This document shows positions 38,235-47,265 of a stretch of 64,000 nucleotides of DNA, piece by piece. A program made the translations under genes and the position numbers. The DNA is from Bacillus aerolatus (GTDB lineage Bacteria > Bacillota > Bacilli > Bacillales > Domibacillaceae): the NCBI RefSeq assembly GCF_009183655.1, contig NZ_WEIO01000007.1, positions 124,001 through 188,000 on the forward strand, given 5' to 3'. Each line of letters begins with the position of its first letter. Position 1 is the stretch's first letter. The notes beneath the pieces are model-generated. The model saw only the letters and a program-made list of their open reading frames with translations, did not search any database and was not told the origin of the DNA.

Positions 38235-39623
38235 TTACTGTAAAGTCTTACTTGCCGCAGCCGTTTTGGCACCGGCTTCAAATTCACCAAACTGCATCGT
38301 GTAAAAGCTTTCTTTGTCACTCAATGCCATAATAGTGCCGTTTGTTGTGGACATAGTTTCTGCACCGGCGTCTGTCAGTCTTTTTAAGACGGAGGCATCA
38401 GCATAATTGGCTCCTTTGCCGTGCGATAAAGCAGCAAAGACTGGAGCAACGGCGTCGACAAATTCTTGTGACGTCGCTGTGGCTGCTCCGTGCTGGCCTA
38501 CTTTCAATACTTCTGCATCAAGGTTATATTTAGCCATGAGCTGTTTTTCTACTTCAATCGTTGCGTCTGACATGAGCAAAAAGTCGATCTCGCCGTGGCT
38601 GACTTCGAGAACGACCGAGCCATCATCTGCGTTTGCGGCTTTGCTGTTGGCGTGTAAGACGGTGATGGATACTTCTTCATCAGTTGACAAGTTTTGTCCT
38701 TCTTGTGCATTCGTCAAAGTTACTTTGTTTGCTTTAGCTGCGTTCGCATAATTTGTATAATCTTTGGACGTGCTTTTTAAACCGGAATCAATGACTTTTT
38801 GAACGTTGAAGTGATTAAGCACATAGTCAGCGCCGCCGATATGTTCCGAATCGGGCTGAGTAGCGATAAATGTGTTGATTTCTTCAATGCCAAGAGCGTC
38901 AAGTTCCTGCGCGATCGCTTCATCGGATGGACCGGCATCAACGAGTACCGTCTCTCCATTCGGAAGGCCGATCAATGTAGCATCACCTTGTCCGACGTTT
39001 AGGAAGAATACTCCAAATGCGTCAGTAGTAAAATAAGACAATGCTCTTGATAAAAAGGCTGCGAACTGCCCGCGTGTAACAGGATTATTCGGTTTGAATG
39101 TACCATCTTCATACCCGTATGTAATCTCGGTAGAGACAATCTTTTTAATATACGGATAGGCTGCTGAACTTGGTGAAACGTCGGTAAATTCAACCTCTGC
39201 TTCATCTGTCAGTTCAAACGCTTTTGCGAGAATAATAGCCATTTGGGCACGAGTCACGGTTTGGTTCGGACGAAATGTTTTGTCCGGGAAACCGGAAATA
39301 ATGCCTTCTTCCACCGCAGATGTAATGTAGCCGGAAGCGGTATTAGATGAGCTCACATCAGCAAACGGCGTTTTTCTTTTTTCCCCGTCAAGATCAAATG
39401 TTTTTCCGATTAAAATGGCTGCCTGGGCACGAGTCACCGCCTGATCAGGTTTAAAGGTGCCATCCGGATAACCGGTAATGATTTCAATATCGGATAAAAA
39501 ATCAATATCATCAAAGAAGCGGTGGGAGTCCGGCACATCCTTAAATGTGGCCGCCTGTGCAAACGGCGTGAACAAAGTAAAGGTAAGAATAAGAATGAAA
39601 AACAAAGATAACGATTTTTTCAA
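38235..39623 (-). CDS. SLH-anchored metallo-beta-lactamase-fold protein with degraded active site
   Basis: About 462 residues, secreted. Signal peptide (KKSLSLFFILILTFTLFTPFAQAA); three SLH repeats (FKDVPDSHRFFDDIDFL ..., about 30-195) that bind pyruvylated wall polymer; then a ComEC/Rec2-like MBL domain (FFLNVGQGDATLIGLPNG). The metal motif that should be THxDxDHxGG reads TQPDSEHIGG, and the later VGHHG reads VGQHG, so several ligands are lost. TTG 39623 follows GAGAGGAG. Function may be binding rather than hydrolysis (inference). Confidence 0.88.
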   Translation of the reverse strand: MKKSLSLFFILILTFTLFTPFAQAATFKDVPDSHRFFDDIDFLSDIEIITGYPDGTFKPDQAVTRAQAAILIGKTFDLDGEKRKTPFADVSSSNTASGYITSAVEEGIISGFPDKTFRPNQTVTRAQMAIILAKAFELTDEAEVEFTDVSPSSAAYPYIKKIVSTEITYGYEDGTFKPNNPVTRGQFAAFLSRALSYFTTDAFGVFFLNVGQGDATLIGLPNGETVLVDAGPSDEAIAQELDALGIEEINTFIATQPDSEHIGGADYVLNHFNVQKVIDSGLKSTSKDYTNYANAAKANKVTLTNAQEGQNLSTDEEVSITVLHANSKAANADDGSVVLEVSHGEIDFLLMSDATIEVEKQLMAKYNLDAEVLKVGQHGAATATSQEFVDAVAPVFAALSHGKGANYADASVLKRLTDAGAETMSTTNGTIMALSDKESFYTMQFGEFEAGAKTAAASKTLQ

Positions 39624-39702
39624 ATTAGTAACTCCTCTCATATGTTACAACGATTATAAAATAAGAAAAAATAAAAGAATAGAGGAAAAAAATGGATGAA
39701 AA

Positions 39703-39770
39703 AGTACCTGTCACTCCTCAAGATTTGTCGAATTCATTCGACATAAACCAAGAAGTGACAGGCACCCATT
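39703..39770. repeat. Palindromic GTGACAGG-type repeat
   Basis: GTACCTGTCACT (39703) and AAGTGACAGGCAC (about 39755-39767) form outer arms, and TGTCGAATtcATTCGACA forms a perfect inner palindrome. Short intergenic repeats with AGTGACAGGCACC ends are common in Bacillus genomes. Could also terminate convergent transcripts. Confidence 0.65.
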
Positions 39771-39776
39771 TATAGA

Positions 39777-39920
39777 TTATTCGCCCTTTGTTTGTATTAC
39801 TTGTGCGTGTTTTCCTGAAGTGTCCTGCATTTTCTTCCCTTTATTTCCTCCAAAGCCACGAGATTGTGTGCCCATTTCGTTTGGTGCGAAATCTTTTCCA
39901 TTTCTTTTGGGATTGCCCAT
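39777..39920 (-). CDS. sspN: Small acid-soluble spore protein N
   Basis: 47 residues: [20 protein letters not shown] at the start and [20 protein letters not shown], then TKGE at the end. This closely matches SspN of B. subtilis, a minor spore-core protein made in the forespore (sigma-G regulon). AAAAGGAGGG precedes ATG 39920. The gene is shorter than usual ORF cut-offs. Confidence 0.93.
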   Translation of the reverse strand: MGNPKRNGKDFAPNEMGTQSRGFGGNKGKKMQDTSGKHAQVIQTKGE

Positions 39921-40261
39921 TTATATCCCTCCTTTTCAATTATAGCTTTGCCAAAATGAAAGGAGATATAAATGGTTTTAAGTGGTAGTTATTCGCCGCT
40001 TTTCCCCTTTATGGAAGCAGTGGGTGAAAAAATACTTTAAATTAGCAAGTATATATATCATGGTTAATCAAGGGACATTTTATGCTGAATAAGTTGAAGT
40101 AGTTGTGGCATACTATCACCAAAAACGAAGTGGTTTTCTTCTTTCGTTTTCAAAGTGATTCGGACAGACAGGCACTTATGAAAAATGAACAAAATCCAAA
40201 TTCGCTGTTGATGCTTATGCTGTTTTATACAGCGGGCGCGTCCATAATAAATAAAAAATGC

Positions 40262-40295
40262 AGAGAGCCGACAAGCGGTTCTTTTCTTTTTTTGT
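40262..40295 (+). terminator. Hairpin with T-run in the sspN-amidase gap
   Basis: AGAGCCG pairs with CGGTTCT (one G-T) then TTTTCTTTTTTTG. The surrounding 39921-40480 interval has no convincing gene; it is AT-rich. Confidence 0.55.
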
Positions 40296-40483
40296 TTAAA
40301 ATTAGATTAGATATTATATTACAGAAAAATTACAAAAATGTTTTTATTATTACGTTTATGCTAAAAATCTACATAACTAGCGTTTTTTTGACGAAAAGGT
40401 AATTAGTAAGTAAAAAAGATATGTTTAGAAATAAATATATATGCTAGACTTAAGTGGTAAATTTTGCGAAAGGAGACAGATTT

Positions 40484-41935
40484 GTGAAGAAAAGTTCGAT
40501 TTTTGTTGTTTTGATGTTTTTCTTAATTATTCCTCTCTTTGGGTTTCATACAACGGCGCAGGCAAGTGGTTTTACAGATGTCCCTTCCCGGGCATTAAAA
40601 GAAGTTAATTATCTGGCGGAAGGAGGCATTGCCAACGGTTCATCTGCCACAATTTTTGCGGCTGAGAGAATTGTCACGCGGGAAGAAGCAGCGGCTTTCA
40701 TCGGGCGAGCTCTGCAATTAAACGGCACAAAGCGCGAGACGACCTTTAAAGATGTGCCAGCTGGCAATTTTGCATCCGGCTATATTCAATCAGCAGTCGA
40801 AAAAGGAATCTTGTCCGGCTATGATGGCGGACGGTTTCTTCCATATAAAGAAGTGACGCGCGGCGAAATGGCTGTTATGATATCAAAAGCGTTTGGCTAT
40901 GAGTTTGGCGGAACTCTCTCCGGTGCGGCAAATGCATTAATGTCACGCGGAATCGCAAGAGGCGTGGAGGATGGAACATTTGGAGCGGATCAGCACCTCA
41001 TCCGTGCTGACTTCTCCGTATTCCTTGCTCGTGCTATCAACCCGGAATTCCGGACGACAGACACAGCAAGCCCTGCAAAAGCGCTTTGGGTCAATGTAGA
41101 CAGCTTGAATGTTCGCACAGGCCCATCTACTAATTATGCAAAGAACGGTGCTGTGAAGGAAAATGAGAAAGTGCTTGGCGGACATGAAGTGGGCAGCTGG
41201 ATGTACATTCAATCCGGCAGCGTCACAGGATTCGTGCATAGAAGCTACTTGCGTAATACGGAAAAAGCAGGCAATAGCGGCAACTATTCAGACAGCGACA
41301 ACGATCATTCAGATTCAGGCACTATAGGAAAGGCCGATCCGCGGCTGGCGGATCAAACGATTATTCTTGATCCGGGCCACGGCGGCAGTGATCCAGGAGC
41401 GGTTGCTCTTGGATTAAAAGAAAAGGACGTTGTACTGGACACAAGCTTGAAAGTAAATGCGTTATTGAAAAAAACACCTTTCAAGGTTGAAATGACCCGC
41501 ACAAACGATACGTTCCCTTCTTTGTCACAACGGACGGCCTTTGCCAAAAATAAGGGCGGTAATGTTTTCGTCAGCATTCATGCCAATGCGGGCGGCGGAA
41601 CAGGAGTGGAAACATTCTATTACACGAAGGCGGCAACAAACCCCTACGTTACCGACAGTAAACTGCTGGCAACAAAAATTCAGCAGCGCATGGTTACGGC
41701 TATGCAACTGAAAGACCGGGGCGTCAAAAAGACGAGCAGCTATTATGTACTTAAGTACAATAGCATGCCGGCTGCCCTGGCCGAACTCGGCTTCGTTGAT
41801 AATGCAACTGACAATGCAAAGCTGAAGTCAGACTACTGGCGGACAGCAGGCGCTAAAGCGATCTACCTCGGAATCCTGGACTACTATAAAGCGAAAGGCT
41901 ACGAAGTCGATTCCCTTTATGACGCGGCAAAATAG
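40484..41935 (+). CDS. SLH-SH3b-amidase_3 cell wall hydrolase (GTG start)
   Basis: 483-residue secreted N-acetylmuramoyl-L-alanine amidase. Signal peptide ending near AQAS; SLH repeats (about 28-190); SH3b domain (ALWVNVDSLNVRTGPSTNYA); a Ser/Asp/Gly linker; amidase_3 with zinc ligands in ILDPGHGGSDPGA, LKEKDVV and VSIHANAGG and catalytic Glu in ALAELGFVDN. GTG 40484 (MKKSSIFVVLMF) follows AAAGGAGA. Likely acts in cell separation or sporulation lysis. Same SLH anchoring as the divergent MBL-fold protein. Confidence 0.93.
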   Translation: MKKSSIFVVLMFFLIIPLFGFHTTAQASGFTDVPSRALKEVNYLAEGGIANGSSATIFAAERIVTREEAAAFIGRALQLNGTKRETTFKDVPAGNFASGYIQSAVEKGILSGYDGGRFLPYKEVTRGEMAVMISKAFGYEFGGTLSGAANALMSRGIARGVEDGTFGADQHLIRADFSVFLARAINPEFRTTDTASPAKALWVNVDSLNVRTGPSTNYAKNGAVKENEKVLGGHEVGSWMYIQSGSVTGFVHRSYLRNTEKAGNSGNYSDSDNDHSDSGTIGKADPRLADQTIILDPGHGGSDPGAVALGLKEKDVVLDTSLKVNALLKKTPFKVEMTRTNDTFPSLSQRTAFAKNKGGNVFVSIHANAGGGTGVETFYYTKAATNPYVTDSKLLATKIQQRMVTAMQLKDRGVKKTSSYYVLKYNSMPAALAELGFVDNATDNAKLKSDYWRTAGAKAIYLGILDYYKAKGYEVDSLYDAAK

Positions 41936-41955
41936 AGAGCTAAATAGGTAATTTA

Positions 41956-42000
41956 AAAAGAGAGTGATCCAAAAGCTAGGCTTTTGGATCACTCTCTTTT
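41956..42000. terminator. 21 bp perfect hairpin, bidirectional terminator
   Basis: Arms 41956-41976 and 41980-42000 are perfectly complementary around TAG. AAAAGAGAG/CTCTCTTTT ends provide T-tracts both ways, serving the amidase and the convergent lipoprotein gene. Confidence 0.9.
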
Positions 42001-42001
42001 C

Positions 42002-42205
42002 TTATTGGATGGAAATAATGAACAACGTTTGCTCGAAAATAGATCCCAATGAATTCACCTCTTCCTCATCTACGATCATTCTGTCTTCCCCGTAACTTCC
42101 ATCCGGCAGTACTTCCTGAACGTCAACCCGTGTCAGCTGGTTGCAGCCGGCCAGCAGAAAGAGAAACACTGAAATAAAAACGAGGCCAGCTATGTCATTT
42201 TTCAA
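42002..42205 (-). CDS. Small lipoprotein, unknown (TTG start)
   Basis: 67 residues. Signal with lipobox LLAGC (Cys about 21), then VDVQEVLPDGSYGEDRMIVD. TTG 42205 has GGGAGGA 9 bases upstream. Envelope lipoprotein without recognised function, divergent from the FAD oxidase gene. Confidence 0.7.
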   Translation of the reverse strand: MKNDIAGLVFISVFLFLLAGCNQLTRVDVQEVLPDGSYGEDRMIVDEEEVNSLGSIFEQTLFIISIQ

Positions 42206-42299
42206 ATGAATTGTCCTCCCATAATTTTCATAATAATTAAAATTGTGTTAACCCATATGTTAAGATAAAACTAGACATTTTATTTAGGGGCAGGCTCTT

Positions 42300-43739
42300 A
42301 TGAATAAAAAAACAATCGCTTCATTTTTAATCGGATACAGTCTCCTTTTCGCGGGCTCTATCTATACGTACGAACAAAAAGTTTCCCGGCCGGTCGCTGA
42401 TGATGCCGGCCAGCTGCTGCCGACAGCGGTGAAAAGCATTAAGCAGGCAGAAGGTGAAAAAGAACTGCAATCTATCGTCCACCGAGCGAATCGAACAGAC
42501 GATAAACTTTCGATCGCGGGTATGCAGCACAGCCAGGGCGGGCATACGTATTATCCGAATGCGATCATGATTGATATGAAGAAATACAATAAAATACTCG
42601 ATTTCAATCCACAGCAGCAAACAATCACTGTGCAAAGCGGAGCGACATGGGATGATATTCAGCGGCGGGTTAACCCGCACGGCTTAGCGGTAAAAGTGAT
42701 GCAGTCGCAAAACATTTTTACAATCGGCGGATCGCTCAGTGTCAACGTTCACGGCCGCGATATCCGCAATGATTCGTTAATTGACACGGTCGAATCGTTT
42801 CGGCTGTTAACAGCAGATGGAGAAATTATTCATGTCAGCAGGGAAGAAAATGAAGAACTGTTTCCGCTCGTCATTGGCGGATACGGCTTGTTCGGAGTTA
42901 TTTTAGATGTCACGTTCACGTTAACGAAGAATGAGTTGTATGAAACGAATACGAAATCGATCGATTACAGCGAATATGCTTCTTATTTTACGAAAGAAGT
43001 AACGAATAACCGTAAAGTGAAAATGCATTTAGCCCGCATTTCGACTGCGCCGGATACATTTTTAAGGGAAATGTATGTAACCGATTGGACGCTCGCTGTC
43101 AGTCAGCAGGAGCTGTCATCTTATAATAAATTAAAAGAAGACCGGATCGTGGCGGCACCGAAAATGCTCCTTGGCTTATCCCGTTACAGTGACTGGGGGA
43201 AAAATAAGTTTTGGGAGTGGCAGCAGATGTATATGAACCGGGGGAGCGGCAAGCTTGAGACGAGAAATAACGTAATGAGATCGGAAACTGCATTTATGGA
43301 ATATGAAAGTAGTGCACGTACAGAAGTGTTGCAGGAATACTTTGTGCCAGTCAGCGAATTTACGAGTTATATAGATGACTTGAGAACTCTACTAGAAAAG
43401 GAAGAGGAGTTCAACTTGCTTAACATCACTATCCGCTACGTGGAAAAAAATGAACGGGCGGTGTTGTCGTATGCAAGAGACGATATGTTTGCGCTTGTTC
43501 TGCTAATCAATCAGGGCCGGTCTTCCGGCGACATGAAACAAACGGAAAAAGTCGTCCGAAAGATGATTGATGTTACGCTAGAGCATAACGGCAGTTACTA
43601 TTTGCCTTACTATTCCTATCCGACGAAAGAACAGCTGCACACCGCTTACCCACGAAGCGAAGAATTTTTTCAAATGAAAAGAAAGTATGACCCAGACGAG
43701 CGCTTTACTAACTTTTTCTATGAGGAGTATGGCAAATGA
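42300..43739 (+). CDS. Membrane-anchored FAD-linked oxidase
   Basis: 479 residues: N-terminal membrane anchor (about 7-25) and an FAD_binding_4 (PCMH) domain with the GMQHSQGGHTYYPNAIMIDM and QSGATWDDIQRRV motifs and SVNVHGRD. It resembles decaprenylphosphoryl-ribose oxidase/L-gulonolactone-oxidase-like proteins; substrate unknown. It overlaps the next (MFS-like) gene by four bases (ATGA), so the two are coupled. Confidence 0.87.
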   Translation: MNKKTIASFLIGYSLLFAGSIYTYEQKVSRPVADDAGQLLPTAVKSIKQAEGEKELQSIVHRANRTDDKLSIAGMQHSQGGHTYYPNAIMIDMKKYNKILDFNPQQQTITVQSGATWDDIQRRVNPHGLAVKVMQSQNIFTIGGSLSVNVHGRDIRNDSLIDTVESFRLLTADGEIIHVSREENEELFPLVIGGYGLFGVILDVTFTLTKNELYETNTKSIDYSEYASYFTKEVTNNRKVKMHLARISTAPDTFLREMYVTDWTLAVSQQELSSYNKLKEDRIVAAPKMLLGLSRYSDWGKNKFWEWQQMYMNRGSGKLETRNNVMRSETAFMEYESSARTEVLQEYFVPVSEFTSYIDDLRTLLEKEEEFNLLNITIRYVEKNERAVLSYARDDMFALVLLINQGRSSGDMKQTEKVVRKMIDVTLEHNGSYYLPYYSYPTKEQLHTAYPRSEEFFQMKRKYDPDERFTNFFYEEYGK

Positions 43740-44275
43740 ATTTCCAACGATTTATTTTTTCACAAAGCTTACTCGTCATGGCGAGCAGCATGATTTTTCC
43801 GTTTTATATTTTGCTGCTAAGAAATGTCGGCGACAGCTACTCGCAATTCGGTTGGGCATATGGATTATTTGCGTTAACGTCTGCCGTCGCTTACCCAGTG
43901 ATCGGAAAAATAGCGGACAAATCAGGTGATCGGCTGCTGCTCATTATGTATGCGTGGGGGATGGCGGTTATCCTGCTATTCTTTCCGCTCGTCACAGAAG
44001 TATGGCAAGTATATATTTTGCAAATCATTATGGGGCTGCTCGGCGCTTTGCAGAAAAACACAGAGAAAACCTCGCTGGCTCGCCACGTCGCCAAGGAAAC
44101 GGCCGGCAAGGAAATCGGAAACTATCATATTTGGACATCGGTCGGAGCGTCTGTTGCCATCATTTTAACCGGCTACATCGTTGACTTTCTCACCATCGGG
44201 AGTATTTTCTACCTCGCTTCGTTCGTTTATGTTATTAGCGGAATCATTTTATTAAAAAAGCAGGAAGATCATTAA
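43736..44275 (+). CDS. Half-size MFS membrane protein
   Basis: 179 residues with about six membrane segments, equivalent to half of a major facilitator transporter. The MFS loop motif appears as GKIADKSGDRLLL. No second half follows in any frame; the next gene is a lipoprotein. It is coupled by ATGA overlap to the FAD oxidase, so it may form homodimers or serve as a partner of that enzyme. Truncation of a formerly full-length gene is the alternative. Confidence 0.8.
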   Translation: MNFQRFIFSQSLLVMASSMIFPFYILLLRNVGDSYSQFGWAYGLFALTSAVAYPVIGKIADKSGDRLLLIMYAWGMAVILLFFPLVTEVWQVYILQIIMGLLGALQKNTEKTSLARHVAKETAGKEIGNYHIWTSVGASVAIILTGYIVDFLTIGSIFYLASFVYVISGIILLKKQEDH

Positions 44276-44300
44276 GTTTAAAAAAAGTGAGGGGGTTACT

Positions 44301-44687
44301 ATGGTGAAAAAACTATTGTCGCTGTTTGTCTTGCTTACACTTATCGTTGGCTGTTCGCCTTCTTATGATGAAACAGGAGGATATAAGGAGTCAACGATTA
44401 ATAAGGATTTCCCTGTTCCTGCCAACGCTGAGCCGGGGGAAGCGAATTTTGGTAATCCAAATATAGAAAAGGGAGTAAAGTATAAATTAAAGAACATTGG
44501 AGGCGAGCAAGGGCTTTTGCCTCCTCAGCGGTATTTTCAGGAAATAGAGAAATTGGGGTGGAAAGAAGAAAAAGATAAACAGATGGGTTCCGTCCACTTT
44601 TTCAAGAAAGACGACACGGTGATAGCCGTCGAAATTGAAGAAAATTCCTTTGATTTATATCAGCTGAAAGAAGGAGCGCCCTATTAA
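44301..44687 (+). CDS. Lipoprotein, unknown
   Basis: 128 residues. Signal with lipobox LIVGC (Cys18), then FPVPANAEPGEANFGNP and a small alpha/beta part (GLLPPQRYFQEIEKLGWKEE). GAGGGGG precedes ATG. Possibly in the FAD-oxidase operon, 25 bases after the half-MFS gene. Confidence 0.75.
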   Translation: MVKKLLSLFVLLTLIVGCSPSYDETGGYKESTINKDFPVPANAEPGEANFGNPNIEKGVKYKLKNIGGEQGLLPPQRYFQEIEKLGWKEEKDKQMGSVHFFKKDDTVIAVEIEENSFDLYQLKEGAPY

Positions 44688-44703
44688 AAAGGGAGAAATA
44701 TAT

Positions 44704-44790
44704 ATGCTTATTAGAAAAGCGACATCCGCCAGTCTAGTTCAGCCGTTTATTAATGCAAGCAATGATCGAGGTATACTTCGAATGGAATGA
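44704..44790 (+). CDS. 28-residue leader ORF overlapping the next gene
   Basis: ATG 44704 has the only good ribosome site here (AAAAGGGAGAAA) and encodes MLIRKATSASLVQPFINASN, then DRGILRME. The following 249-residue frame starts inside it, +1 shifted, without a ribosome site of its own. Either a coupling leader peptide or the true N-terminus of a frameshifted gene. Confidence 0.4.
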   Translation: MLIRKATSASLVQPFINASNDRGILRME

Positions 44791-45502
44791 AAAAATGAAG
44801 AAAACCGGGGAAGATTTTTATTTGAAAATCTGGCTGTACCATCCTCATTTTATTCACTCGCAAATTGTGATCACTTATAAAGACTGTCTTGATTTTTATG
44901 ACCGTACATTTGATGCGAGTGAAAAAGAAAAGGAATTTCCCTACTCCAATTTTGTTGGTCTAGAAGAAGAAGTGCAGCTATTCGAATGGGATCATCGCAT
45001 TGAAAGTCACCCATACTTAGAAAGTGAATTGACTGAAATGGTTGAAGGTGGATGCTTAAAAGTGAACGAGGAAACAAAGATTCGCGAACAATCTTATCAA
45101 ACAAATCGCCTGAAAAATGATGAGGGGGAGTGGAAACACTCAGCTATTTTCACGAAACAGTTTAGCGAAGGTACAGTGAGTACGGGTGATATTTCTGCGC
45201 TTGATTATTTTGTTTACGCGGCTAAATTCAAACCAGCTTTTCCTCTGCTCATGATGATCAGCGGAGTATATCTTTTCATTCTGGCAGGCTTCATTTTGCT
45301 GAAACGCAATGATAGAAAGTTGGTTCTTTTCCTCGCGTTGGCAGGAGTGCTGCGGGCATGTTTAAGCAGCGTTGTTTCTCAATCTCCGACGGTCGGAGGG
45401 GCAGTTATGAATATGGCGTTGAAAAGTGGGGGAGTGTTGGTTTTTATTCTTTCTTTACTCGTTTATTTAAGGACCCGTTTAAATAAAAGGACGATGGCAT
45501 AG
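44753..45502 (+). CDS. Protein with C-terminal membrane segments, unknown
   Basis: Up to 249 residues: an acidic soluble domain (IEVYFEWNEKMKKTGEDFYL ..., about 1-160), then three hydrophobic segments (about 165-182, 190-205, 218-238) and a basic tail. Start could be ATG 44753 or 44762; neither has a Shine-Dalgarno. No family recognised. Confidence 0.6.
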   Translation: MQAMIEVYFEWNEKMKKTGEDFYLKIWLYHPHFIHSQIVITYKDCLDFYDRTFDASEKEKEFPYSNFVGLEEEVQLFEWDHRIESHPYLESELTEMVEGGCLKVNEETKIREQSYQTNRLKNDEGEWKHSAIFTKQFSEGTVSTGDISALDYFVYAAKFKPAFPLLMMISGVYLFILAGFILLKRNDRKLVLFLALAGVLRACLSSVVSQSPTVGGAVMNMALKSGGVLVFILSLLVYLRTRLNKRTMA

Positions 45503-45525
45503 GCTTTCTCAAAACGAACAAAGAA

Positions 45526-45566
45526 GGCGGGGATTAAGAAAGTTATTCTTAGTCGTTTCCCCCGCC
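45526..45566. terminator. Bidirectional terminator
   Basis: GGCGGGG (45526-45532) pairs with CCCCGCC (45560-45566), with inner AAGAA/TTCTT; it overlaps the stop of the convergent Mur-ligase-like gene. Confidence 0.75.
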
Positions 45567-46954
45567 TAGATATCTTTCTTTAAATATTGAATGATCTCAT
45601 CAAATACTCCATCGTTGCCGCCGGTTTTAAAGTATAGAAGATCATTGGGCTGTAAGAAAGAATCGAGGAAGGCTTTCATTTCTTCTGCTTGAGAAAAATG
45701 ATAGATATTTTCCTTTTTCATTCCTGCATGAATAGCTGCTCTTCCTATATCTTTTGTGATAAAGCCTTTAGTGATAAGTATGTCTATTCCTAATTCTTTC
45801 AGCAGCCGGCCTGCTTTTGCATACTCTTCAGCTGCATATATTCCAAGTGCAGCCATTCTTCCTAAGACGGCAATCGTCCTCTGTGTCGGCAATGACATTT
45901 TCTTTAATGATGATAAACCATTTTTTAAAGAAGCAGGATTTGATTTCCATGTATCATCAATAATAGTGACTTGATTCCGACCTTCAATGATTTGAAAACG
46001 GGAATTCAAATGGTGAAAAGATGCCAGCCTTTTTATCGCAGTGTTAATATTTATGCCAACCTCTATAGCTGCTGCGATAGAAGCAGTGGCATTGTAGACA
46101 TTATGCTCTCCCATCCCAGGAACAACCCCATTATACAACTTACCTTTATAATTTACTTTAAAGTGCATCTTACTTTCGTTGAAAAGAATATCTGTTATGT
46201 TAAAATCGGCATTTTTACTTTTCCCATAAGTCACAATTTTCCCTTTGTATTTAGAAAAGTTCATGGACAAAATGTTTGGATCATCAACATTAATAATAAG
46301 TGTACCTTTATTATTGAGACCTTTCATTAAATTTTCTTTTTCTGCTATATAATCTCTAAATGAAGGGAAGTTATCTGTATGGTCGACATCAATCATGGTG
46401 ATGATTCCAATATTCGGGAAGAAGTGTTTGCATGTTTCCATCATATGACCATATCCGGATACTGCTGTTTCTATAATAGCTATATCCGTTTCGTCATCAA
46501 TTCCCATTAAATAAGGAAGGTTGAAATATCCGGTATTCTGGTTAGAAATTGTTGCTTGAACGGTAAAATCTTTTTGTAAAATATGTTTGAGCATTTCTTT
46601 CGTCGTTGTTTTCCCACAAGTACCGGTGACGGCTACAATAGGAATATTGAACAAATGCCGGTAGTAGGAAGTGAATTTGAAGAATGATCTCACCACATCG
46701 TCCACCATTATAATTTGTTCCGGTTTTAATTTATCCATATTTACAAAAGGAGCATCTGTTACTATATAAAAATCATCATAATCCTTATATTTTTTACCAT
46801 CAAGAACCGTCCTTTTTCTTAACTGGAAATATAACGTATTATGGCCTGCATAAGATTTATTATGGATGACTTCAGAAATCGAGACGCCTCTATGAGCCTT
46901 ATAGGGTCTTATCCCCATAGATGTTAATATATCCTTTAAGAATAGTGTTCTCAA
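45566..46954 (-). CDS. Orphan Mur ligase family protein (MurF-like, TTG start)
   Basis: 462-residue ATP-dependent amide ligase. A non-canonical N-terminal domain precedes the P-loop GTCGKTTTKEML (typical TGTNGKTTT, here Cys for Asn). The central domain has ISNQNTGYFNLPY, ETAVSGYGHM and DVDHTDNF; the C-terminal domain has HLNSRFQIIEG and DDTWKSNPASLKNGL, as in MurF. TTG 46954 follows AGGAGGG; upstream codons are not needed. It is not in a dcw cluster, so it probably modifies another substrate such as a peptide or polymer. Confidence 0.82.
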   Translation of the reverse strand: MRTLFLKDILTSMGIRPYKAHRGVSISEVIHNKSYAGHNTLYFQLRKRTVLDGKKYKDYDDFYIVTDAPFVNMDKLKPEQIIMVDDVVRSFFKFTSYYRHLFNIPIVAVTGTCGKTTTKEMLKHILQKDFTVQATISNQNTGYFNLPYLMGIDDETDIAIIETAVSGYGHMMETCKHFFPNIGIITMIDVDHTDNFPSFRDYIAEKENLMKGLNNKGTLIINVDDPNILSMNFSKYKGKIVTYGKSKNADFNITDILFNESKMHFKVNYKGKLYNGVVPGMGEHNVYNATASIAAAIEVGININTAIKRLASFHHLNSRFQIIEGRNQVTIIDDTWKSNPASLKNGLSSLKKMSLPTQRTIAVLGRMAALGIYAAEEYAKAGRLLKELGIDILITKGFITKDIGRAAIHAGMKKENIYHFSQAEEMKAFLDSFLQPNDLLYFKTGGNDGVFDEIIQYLKKDI

Positions 46955-47265
46955 GCTGCTTATCCCTCCTGTTAAGTTTTGTGAAGGATAGATACAATAT
47001 ATAGTATGCATGTACAAGCTTACTGATTAGGCATCTACATTGTGGCGATTCCTTTCTTACCTTAAAATAAAGCAGGAAATTAGGTCTTAATGTCCTGAAA
47101 ATAACTGAAGAGAAACCGATAATAATATTATAGTTTTTTTATGGGTATATCCCAATGAATATTCCACTATATTCCTATAGTATTTTATTTCTCCTGCCTT
47201 TATTCTAAGATGGTGAGATTTGAAGCAACAGGTAAAATTGGTTGGAAAAGGAGCTAATAAAGTCT

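Noticed and set aside
40103-40402. 99-codon ORF upstream of the amidase
   Set aside because: AT-rich, crosses a terminator hairpin, no Shine-Dalgarno and implausible composition.
43736-44275. Half-MFS as a frameshifted full-length transporter
   Set aside because: No continuation of MFS sequence in any frame downstream; the next gene is a lipoprotein with its own start signal.
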